Source: Caprella mutica (lineage: Eukaryota; Arthropoda; Malacostraca; Amphipoda; Caprellidae). From it: 64,000 nt of DNA. Under the pieces are notes generated by a model. The model saw only the letters and a program-made list of their open reading frames with translations, made no database searches and was not told where the DNA came from. Of this stretch, positions 55,241 to 64,000 are shown one piece after another (the stretch's first letter is position 1; each line of letters begins with the position of its first letter). Made by a program: the position numbers and the translations under genes. The DNA lies in NCBI GenBank assembly GCA_947561585.1, contig CANNZV010001182.1, positions 111,134 to 175,133 on the forward strand, written 5' to 3'.

Positions 55241-55800
55241 AAAATAACAGTTAACTCTTTCGTTCATGGGACACATCTGTCCCATATTGTTTTCACCAAT
55301 GAAGTTAAAGTTCTTCAATTGAAATGATTTTGATGGCAAAAAGGAGGTTCACAGTCAATTTTCTCATTGGCTAACTATTTGTGCCTTTAAATATCTAATG
55401 AAATGATACATTTTAGTATTATTTTCTTCTTAACAACTTATAAATAACTAGAAAATAGAAACTTAATACATCGAGTCAGCAGTTCAGGAATGCCTATTGA
55501 CTAAGAAATGTGAAAAAAAAGTTAAGTGACATTCATTATAAATAAAAATTCTTCTATGTTCGTAAATGTGGAACAGACCAATAACTCGTATCTTTCCCTA
55601 GCGTCTTTTCTCAATGGTATTTTTTGTTTTTCATTTTGTGTGGCTGTTTTACGTACCAACGCCCTAAGGAACTACTTTCCATGCCCTAAATCCTACGCCA
55701 GCACCTGGCTAATTCTCTACGCCAGCGCAACTAGCGGTGAGAAAAAACCGATACCAAATGGTAATTTCAATGAGAATTATATATACAGTAATTTATTTAA
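55241..55800. other. Gene-free stretch
   Basis: Positions 55558-55600 resemble a single diverged arm of the ttatcggtcag MITE. A 107-codon frame at 55526-55849 runs into the next MITE and is not supported. Confidence 0.45.
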
Positions 55801-55960
55801 TAGGGTAAGTTGCGAATTATCGGTCAGTACTACATCTTCGGTCATATAAAAACAATATAAAAATTGTTATTATTACACAGTGCTATCTAATAATAATTTT
55901 TATATTGTTTTTTCTTATATGACCGAAGATGTAGTACTGACCGAAAATTAAATCTTACCT
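55801..55960. mobile_element. Hairpin MITE of the ttatcggtcag family
   Basis: gggtaagttgcgaattatcg end. Inverted arms around acacagtgctatctaataat. Confidence 0.9.
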
Positions 55961-56505
55961 AATTTGTTATTTTTCAATTTGTTATTTTATGTACTTTTAT
56001 TGTTAATTGTTTTTTATAAACACATAACATTAAAAAATAAATGTAAATTAATTTTTCTTCCCATTAAAACCCATATAGCTTTCAATGAATACTTTGAACA
56101 CCAGTACCGATACCTTCTAGACCAAAGTTGCACCGTCATTGCCTCTATAAACAATAACTGCTATTAACAAATTAGATGATGTTTTGCTTCTAATTTCAAC
56201 TGAACGAAAGTCATGGGGAAAAAAGTTAAACATTTTGAGAATTTCTTAGCTTCGATTGGTTGGTAAAAAGTACTTAAAATAAAGTACTTTTTAGAACCAG
56301 AAAATAGAACTTTATAACTTATTTAGAATTAGATGCTAATTTGAGTCTTATGCAAGGGGTACATAAGACTCACATTAAAATGTTCCTATCTGTTGATATA
56401 CGCTTCGTGTTTAAGTTTTTAAAGCTAATAAAAGAAATGGTGGAAAAGAAACAGAAACCTATTGTTAATTGGAAAATGCTTTTAGTGAATAAATGTGCAA
56501 TGAGT
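55961..56505. other. Gene-free stretch
   Basis: No supported gene or element. Confidence 0.5.
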
Positions 56506-56680
56506 AGAGTTGTGACAATATGCTTTATAAATCATAGAGAATATTATAGACGGAGAGAATTAAAGAGTATTGAATGGTTCTACACCAGCGGTATATAGTA
56601 TTCGATACCATTTCATTTCGTCTGTGATATTCTTAAGATCTATCATCACATCTATCAAGCATATTGTCATAACCCTAGAT
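56506..56680. mobile_element. About 165-bp MITE, copy 4 (opposite orientation)
   Basis: gttgtgacaatatgctttat to gcatattgtcataaccct. The interior actatataccgctggtgtag motif is in reverse complement relative to copies 1-3. Confidence 0.9.
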
Positions 56681-57050
56681 GACAAAAAATTTATAATACG
56701 AAAATAGGTTACTTTATCGTTAATATAATTTTTATTTTATGCATGACCAATAAAAGCGATTTTTATAACAAAAATTCTTATCATAAATCAGAAGAATGAA
56801 ATAAAATAAACTTGTATCTAAGAAAAAATTATGACGAAGAAAAAGATGGATTCTCTTTTAATCTTCTATGGCCCCACCATAACTTTTTTCACTGGGTTTA
56901 GGGTTGCGCTATGAAAGTTACACCCTAGCTTGCATGGGTTACAGGGGTTAAGTGGGGTTAAGTGTAACCCAATTATTATCATTGCATCACGCTACACCGC
57001 TACCAGACAGCTAAGATGTGCATGCAACTGATGAATGTGAACTGGAATGG
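56681..57050. other. Gene-free stretch with one dispersed motif
   Basis: tcttctatggccccaccata at about 56863-56882 is a single arm of the dispersed family that forms the 52.6-kb array. Confidence 0.5.
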
Positions 57051-57057
57051 GGAGTTA

Positions 57058-57205
57058 TTCTTATATGGAAATTGTAATTTTTATTCAGAAATTGTAATTT
57101 TTATATTTAAATTGTAATTTTTATATTTAAATTGTAATTTTATATTTAAATTGTAATTTTATATTTAAATTGTAATTTTATATTTAAATCGTAATTTTTA
57201 TATTC
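57058..57205. repeat. About 20-bp AT minisatellite (attgtaatttttatatttaa)
   Basis: About seven copies with 18-21-bp spacing. Confidence 0.85.
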
Positions 57206-57446
57206 AAATTGTATTTTACTACTAAATGTGTAATTTTTAAATAAAAATATTTTTTTAATGTTAAAAATTATGTAAAATTCAAATAAAAAGTTTACGTTTA
57301 AAATTAAAATCTGATATTTAACAAAAAAAGTTAAATTTATATATACTACAAATTTTGAATAGTAAGTTAATTTTGAATAAAACTTATAAATGATTTATTA
57401 TAGAAATAAAACATTACAAAGTTGTTAATTAAATATTTATTAGGTA
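57206..57446. other. AT-rich stretch
   Basis: Nothing recognised. Confidence 0.5.
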
Positions 57447-57815
57447 AATTCCTAGTTCACGTCCCTATTTCATTTAGGGACGTGAACTAGGAAGGGCGTA
57501 TTGGGATGAAGTATACTTTTCACATGTTGTTCAGTCTCGAGCAGGCGGTCCAATATGGAGTAATTCAAACAGCATACGTCAGAAATCTTAATTTATTATT
57601 TTTTCAAGTTGATGAAGTCAAATTTGCTGAATTTCAAATTTAAAATATTCCTTTTTGGTAGTTCGTATGTAGTTAAAGTAATAGATTTTATGCCAAGTAA
57701 TATTTCTTAGTGTAATATATTTTAATCAGAAGAAAGGTAACTAAATTTAAGAAAATATCCCCTTCCTATTTCACGTCCCTAAATGAAATAGGAACGTGAA
57801 CTAGGAATTTAGCAT
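57447..57815. mobile_element. Element bounded by two cttcctagttcacgtcccta palindromes
   Basis: cctagttcacgtccctattt-catttagggacgtgaactagg at 57450-57493 is a hairpin. A very similar hairpin lies at 57766-57809. The pair may be two MITE copies or the ends of one element of about 360 bp. Confidence 0.6.
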
Positions 57816-58720
57816 TTATTATTATAAATTGACATGCATTTTAAATCACATTTTATATCTGAATTTAAACAGTTATAAAATGGTATGAAAATAAATCTAT
57901 TTTTATGTAGTCACAACACTCTACTTTTATGTAGTCACAAGGTAGTCACGGCCCATTACTCTTAGGTAGGGTCAGGCATGGTTGATCGAGTACCACGTGA
58001 CTATATATGTGGGTCAAAGATGGTAGGTCAGATAGGGGGGCAATTGCCCCTAATGGTTATAATGTCAGAGATAAGAATGTTGTTGATGGTAAATGGTGAT
58101 AGTGAGTAATAGTACAGGTAATGATAGTACACAGCAAACCATGTACGGATAGTACACAAAAAACTAGGTGTTTCAGTTCGTCACAAAACTGGCTCAAAAA
58201 TGTGAGTCAATTTGGCTCATCCTAACATTTTACTCAAAAAACAAGATTCATATTGATTTCTAATTCATAGAATCTAGAAAAAGACTCCAATGTTGTAGTT
58301 TTTGCAGCCTTGGCTCAAGCGATGACAGCAGACTCGCAATTTTTTTTTCTCAGTATATAAAAATTACAAAATTCATCTAATCGTGCACGGTCAATTCGTC
58401 CACCAAATGATTTATTTTGAATTATATTTATAAAGTTTATATACATTATATTATTTATATATATTCTACAACATAGAAGTAGAGGCCACTCTTTGTTGTG
58501 GTAATTAGAAATGTATGGTCTTTCCCTTAATTCTTATTGCAATCTTCTTCTCCTGCTGACCGGCAACAGTGAAATGATAAAACTGAATACTTTTTTTAAT
58601 GATTTACAGACAGGCCTCACTTTTATTGCACCCCGGTCTTATGAAAGTTTATAAAACACTCTAATCCTTACAATCCATCTAATATCTCCATTACAAATAA
58701 GGCTTTACAAAACATATTGT
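57816..58720. other. Gene-free stretch
   Basis: No gene. Contains short direct repeats (ttttatgtagtcaca at 57901 and 57923). Confidence 0.5.
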
Positions 58721-58926
58721 AAGGTAAGTTACGAATTATCGGTCAGTACTACATCTTCGGTCAATGCAAACAATATAAAAATTGTTATTATTACACAGTG
58801 CTATCTAATAATAACCAGGGTTTGCAGAAGTATTAGATAGCACTGTGTAATAATAACAATTTTTATATTGTTTTTTCTTATATGACCGAAGATGTAGTAC
58901 TGACCGATAATTCGTAACTGACCCTA
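58721..58926. mobile_element. Hairpin MITE of the ttatcggtcag family
   Basis: ggtaagttacgaattatcgg and ccgataattcgtaactgacc ends. Perfect-looking arms around a tgctatctaata inner repeat. Confidence 0.92.
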
Positions 58927-59523
58927 CATCTTCTAGTATTCCACACCTAGTACAAGGGATGCAGTATAATTAACCCACTTTTTTCTTCCAAAGCAACAAA
59001 CATGCGGTTACTCTTAACGGACATTGTACAGTTTACACTACGTGTTGTATGAGAGCTCTGTAACCACCTGCTGATGTTATTTGTAGTAACGGCCTGGGAT
59101 GAGGTAGGGGAAATACTCTGTTATTGGACATCTGATGTACCGAACAAAATGGAAATGTTAAAACTGGATACAATAAAATATTGAATATAATTCCAAACAA
59201 ATTGAAATCTTGGATGTTAGAAATTATTGTATAAAATTTTATAGATTTAGTATAGCAATATTTTATTGTTTTGGATGTAAAAAATATTTACTATAATTTG
59301 GGATAAAATTAATAAATTTAGTTTATCATCATTTTAGTTGTTTTGGTCGTTCTAAGCGATAGATGGTCGTTCTAAACAACTGTACAGTGCCATTACTTCA
59401 TGTAGTTACTATTTAATTAGTGTATAATTACATAAGGAATTGTTTCTTCTGAATTACTATAATAATTATACAGGTAATTAGGATATCATTTTAGATGAGT
59501 GGTAAGAGTTAGATGAACCCCTT
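58927..59523. other. Gene-free stretch
   Basis: Nothing recognised. Confidence 0.5.
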
Positions 59524-59760
59524 GGGGTAACTTACGAGTTATAAGTCAGTTCCACATCTTCGGTCACATAGGATTTTTTTTTTTATCATTTTAACTCGTT
59601 TTAAATTATATAAAAGTTAAATAATAATTAAATAAAAGATAAATAATATTTAAATATAAGTTAAATAATAATTAAATGAAAGTTAAATAAAAGTTATTAA
59701 ATACCTTTTTTCTGATATGATCGGAAACGTGAAACTGTCCCATAACTCCTAATTAACCCC
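59524..59760. mobile_element. Hairpin MITE, diverged member of the ttatcggtcag family
   Basis: ggggtaacttacgagttata and taactcctaattaacccc ends, with an internal taaataataattaaat-type tandem stretch that lengthens the loop. Confidence 0.75.
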
Positions 59761-59904
59761 ACTACCGCATTCCCAGTTCATTACAGACAATGACAAGCAA
59801 TTCACATCCTTATTGCGTAAGGTAATAAGGACTAGAATTGCGCAATGGAATGTCTAGAGGGAAGTTGCCTCAATGCATTAATTATTTTATCACTTCAGAA
59901 CTGA

Positions 59905-59986
59905 TGACGTCACCTGAACACTCTGCTGTGATTGGTCTAAAGTGATGTAACGTCATTATTACCGAGTAATACTGGACTCTGATTGG
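59905..59986. promoter_or_regulatory. CRE and inverted CCAAT-box cluster
   Basis: TGACGTCA at 59905-59912, TAACGTCA at 59948-59955 and two ATTGG motifs at 59931 and 59982 lie within 82 bp. No gene start is recognisable nearby, so this may be chance or element-borne. Confidence 0.25.
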
Positions 59987-60734
59987 TTTATTTATTTTGC
60001 GGTAGGAAATTGACATGGAAATATGCTTTATATAAAATGATATTGAGTATTTATTATTATTTATTATATTAATTCTTTATTAATAATATGAAACAATTAC
60101 TATAATTGTTATTAAATAAAGATAATATGCAGTATTTTAGCAATAGTTCTATAGTGATATTTGTTAAAGTAGTTATTATAATGGATATAATATACTATTT
60201 ATCTAGTAATCAGAACTAATTAGTTAATAAAAAAGATAAATGAATAAAATAAATATATGAAATAATTAAAATGGATAATACATAGATATGAAAAAATAGA
60301 TAAAATAATCAAAATGGATAACATAAACACATGAAATAAGTAGAAAATTTAACAAAAACTTTAAAAACATAAAATGAAGAAACTGTAGAAGGCATACAAC
60401 ATCAAATAAGGAAAAAATAAAATAGAAAAACAGTTTAGAATAATTTAAAGATTAATAAAATAAACTAGAGATATAATTACCCACATTTTATTTCAGTGTT
60501 TCCACTAATCCTGTTATGCTTTAATCCTTTATTTTAATCACCACTGTTTGTAACATCCGCATCCTGTAGAGATGTCACACCCCTCCTATAGACGATAGAT
60601 CCTATAATTATATTGGGATATAATGCAATAGACGCGAAACATTAGAATTAGACGTCAGTATGACGTATTGAAGTGACGAAACACGCGAGGCAAAGGAATA
60701 TAATGAGATGCAATTGAAGGAAAATGGGGGAAAC
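59987..60734. other. Gene-free AT-rich stretch
   Basis: Nothing recognised. Confidence 0.5.
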
Positions 60735-60995
60735 GTTTATGTCTTCGAAAACGTTTTCGTAAACGTTTATTTCTTCGAAAACGTTTTCATAAACGTTTAT
60801 TTCTTCGAGAACGTTTTCATGAACGTTTATTTCTTCGAGAACGTTTTCATAAACGTTTATTTCTTCGAAAACATTTTCGCACTCGTTTATTTCTTCGAAA
60901 ACGTTTTCGTAAACGTTTATTTTTTCGAAATCATTTTCTTAAACTTTTATTTTTTCAAAACGTTTTCTTAAACGTATATATCTTCGAAAACGTTC
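60735..60995. repeat. 30-bp minisatellite rich in AACGTT
   Basis: About eight copies of gtttatttcttcgaaaacgt plus tttcataaac. TTCGAA and AACGTT palindromes recur every 30 bp. The 87-codon + frame (VYFFENVFIN repeats) follows from the 30-bp period. Confidence 0.9.
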
Positions 60996-61734
60996 AAAGT
61001 TATTATACGATAGTTTCCATAAACTTCACTTCACAAACGTTTTCGTAAAATAATTCATTGGCGATATCTCGTAGACGTTTTTTCCTAATTGACCGCTTAC
61101 TTAAGCGTTATCTTTTAAACATTTTTTCATAAACGTTTCCATAATCGTCATCTTACATACGTTTTCTTGATTAACAAATAATAATTTTAAAATCTTTTTA
61201 TCATAAAAGAAGATGAAATAATAAAATAAAAATTAATCATAACAACTGACTAATCATATTTCAATATTATAAACAAGTCCTTGTTTTTATAAATGAAAAT
61301 AATGATACATATTTGTTCTAAGATACCAATGATAGTTATTACAGTCACGAGTATGAAAAGTCACGGGGAAAAATAATAAATAATAAAAAAAATAATAATC
61401 CTTTAATTTGAAAAATATACATAAAACAAAGTACTATAAAATGATACTATATTTCAATTAAATATTTTCTCGATATGTGTCATATATCGAGAAGATATCG
61501 TCACGATAAAAAGCGCTATCAAATGTCCTCTGTAAGATATATCATTAAATAGATATGAAAAGGAAATTACACAGTATATAGAGGTAAGCATCTTATTATT
61601 AAATTATCTCTGAGGAAGAAATAGAAACGTAAAATGAACGTTTATTTGTAATTTTACAATAAATTAAGTATTTTTATCAAATCTTGAAAATATGATAAAA
61701 ATAATCGAAGAAGAATTAGATGATATAATAGTGA
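60996..61734. other. Gene-free AT-rich stretch
   Basis: Nothing recognised apart from degraded cgttttc motifs next to the array. Confidence 0.5.
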
Positions 61735-62058
61735 CTATTTTAGGTACATTTACTGTTAAATTTACAGTGACTATTTAATGAACATTTACAGTGACTATCA
61801 GACTTACAGTGACTATTTAATGTTATTTACAGTGACTATAAGACTTCAGTGACTATCAGACTAAAAGTGACTATCAGACTTACAGTGACTATCAGACTCA
61901 CAGTGACTATCAGACTTACAGTGACTATCAGACTTACAGTGACTATCAGACTTACAGTGACTATCAGACTTACAGTGACTATCAGACTTACAGTGACTAT
62001 CAGACTTACAGTGACTATCAGTCTTACAGTGACTATCACACTTACAGTGACTATCAGA
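61735..62058. repeat. 18-bp minisatellite (acagtgactatcagactt)
   Basis: About 12 regular copies from 61840, preceded by diverged longer-spaced copies. Partial similarity to the neighbouring 32-bp unit (actatcaga, and acagtgac as the inverse of gtcactgt). Confidence 0.93.
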
Positions 62059-62231
62059 TATTCCCTTTAAAGTTCAATACAATAGTCAATTCAAATTGAC
62101 GACAATAACACTATTCTTAAATCTTATTGCAGATATACACAATGTACCTAGATAATAGATATATTGTGTATGAGATATCCTGCCTATTGTTGGGAAGATT
62201 CTGTATCTTAAATGAATGAACAATTGATAGA

Positions 62232-64000
62232 TACATTAGTGATGTACTATCAGAGAAAATAGTCACTGTGATGATGTACTATCAGAGAAAAGAGTCACTG
62301 TGATGATGTACTATCAGAGAAAAGAGTCACTGTGATGATGTACTATCAGAGAAAAGAGTCACTGTGATGATGTACTATCAGATAAAAGAGTCACTGTGAT
62401 GATGTACTATCAGAGAAAACAGTCACTGTGATGATGTACTATCAGAGAAAAGAGTCACTGTGATGATGTACTATCAGAGAAAAGAGTCACTGTGATGATG
62501 TACTATCAGAGAAAAGAGTCATTGTGATGATGTTCTATCAGAGAAAAGAGTCACTGTGATGATGTACTATCAGAGAAAAGAGTCACTGTGATGATGTACT
62601 ATCAGAGAAAAGAGTCACTGTGATGATGTACTATCGGACAAAGAGTCACTGTGATGATATACTATCGGACATAGAGTCACTGTGATGATGTACTATCGGA
62701 CATAGAGTCACTGTGATGATGTACTATTGGACACAGAGTCACTGTGATGATGTACTATCGGACATAGAGTCACTGTGATGATGTACTATCGGACATAGAG
62801 TCACTGTGATGATGTACTATCGGTTAAAGAGTCACTGTGATGATGTACTATCGGACATAGAGTCACTGTGATGATGTACTATCGGACAAAGAGTCACTGT
62901 GATGATGTACTATCGGACACAGAATCACTGTGATGATGTTCTATCGGACATAGAGTCACTGTGATGATGTACTATCGGACATAGAGTCACTGTGATGATG
63001 TACTATCGGACTTAGAGTCACTGTGATGATGTACTATCGGACTTAGAGTCACTGTGATGATGTACTATCGGACAAAGAGTCACTGTGATGATGTACTATC
63101 GGACATAGAGTCACTGTGATGATGTACTATCGGACATAGAGTCACTGTGATGATGTACTATCAGAGAAAAGAGTCACTGTGATGATGTACTATCGGACAC
63201 AGAGTCACTGTGATGATGTACTATCGGACATAGAGTCACTGTGATGATGTACTATCGGACATAGAGTCACTGTGATGATGTACTATCAGAGAAAAGAGTC
63301 ACTGTGATGATGTACTATCAGACTAAGAGTCACTGTGATGATGTACCATCGGGCAAAACGTCACTGTGATGATGTACTATCAGGACAAAGAGTCACTGTG
63401 ATGATGTACTATCGGACAAAGAGTCACTGTGATGATGTACTATCGGACAAAGAGTCACTGTGATGATGTACTATCAGAGAAAAGAGTCACTGTGATGATG
63501 TACTATCGGACAAAGAGTCATTGTGATGATGTACTATCAGAGAAAAGAGTCACTGTGATGATGTACTACCAGAGAAAAGAGTCACTGTGATGATGTACTA
63601 TCAGAGTAAAGAGTCACTGTTATGATGTACTCTCAGAGAAAAGAGTCACTGTGATGATGTATTATCAGAGAAAAGAGTCACTGTGATGATGTACTATCAG
63701 AGAAAGGAGTCACTGTGATGATGTACTATCAGAGAAAAGAGTCACTGTGATGATGTACTATCAGAGAAAAGAGTCACTGTGATGATGTACTATGAGAGAA
63801 AAGAGTCACTGTGATGATGTACTATGAGAGAAAAGAGTTACTGTGATGATGTACTATCAGAGAAAAGAGTCACTGTGATGATGTACTATCAGAGAAAAGA
63901 GTCACTCTGATGATGTACTATCAGAGAAAAGAGTCACTGTGATGATGTACTATCAGAGAAAAGAGTCATTGTGATGATGTACTATCAGAGAAAAGAGTCC
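62232..64000. repeat. 32-bp minisatellite, more than 55 copies, running off the window
   Basis: Main unit gtcactgtgatgatgtacta then tcagagaaaaga. A block at about 62625-63350 mostly uses a 31-bp variant (tatcggacatagagtcactg). The array then returns to the first form, showing block-wise amplification. It is the reverse complement of the 42.7-kb array. Confidence 0.97.

Noticed and set aside
60708..60971. 87-codon frame with VYFFENVFIN repeats
   Set aside because: Explained by the 30-bp repeat period.

Overview
The window is eukaryotic and almost certainly from an insect or another arthropod. It holds a split CYP307 (spook-type) cytochrome P450, which is an ecdysteroid-pathway enzyme. It also holds an intron-rich FGF gene and a third multi-exon gene for a membrane protein. 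The DNA is AT-rich with GT-AG introns. It carries a very high load of minisatellites and palindromic MITE-like elements, with TA-flanked DNA transposon derivatives. I cannot name the species. No rRNA, tRNA, CRISPR array or bacterial-style operon was seen.

Layout. 1-5.6 kb is mostly minisatellite (12-, 59/60-, about 15- and 23-bp units). 6.7-9.0 kb is the CYP307 gene on the + strand: TATA box, three exons (522 aa), poly(A) signal. 9-30 kb has no recognisable gene. It holds pyrimidine-rich and AT-rich simple repeats, a transposon with inverted transposase tails (20.3-21.3 kb), a decayed transposase (21.8-22.9 kb), a 109-bp tandem repeat and several hairpin MITEs. 30.4-38.7 kb is an FGF gene on the - strand with four coding exons (203 aa). 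Its first intron holds a minisatellite that copies the exon-2 splice acceptor, a 750-bp foldback, a 2.5-kb 22-bp VNTR and a second inverted-tail transposon. 39-44 kb is foldbacks, MITEs and a 32-bp array. 44.2-50.5 kb is a - strand gene for a type I membrane protein: furin-like Cys-rich ectodomain, one membrane span, long Ser-rich tail. Six exons are phase-consistent, and three weaker 5' exon candidates lie at 52.1-54.6 kb. 55-64 kb is MITEs and arrays. The window ends inside a 32-bp array that is the reverse complement of the one at 42.7 kb.

Genes. CYP307 acts in the early 'black box' steps of ecdysone synthesis. The FGF is a receptor tyrosine kinase ligand without a visible signal peptide. 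The membrane protein is unidentified. Nothing shows that the three work together.

Main theme. Several minisatellites seem to have grown out of something else: the interior or end of a palindromic MITE (48.0, 51.4, 52.6, 53.3, 54.7 kb) or an exon boundary (32.4 kb). The most unusual case is the FGF exon-2 acceptor, repeated as an array of decoy-like acceptors directly upstream of the real one.
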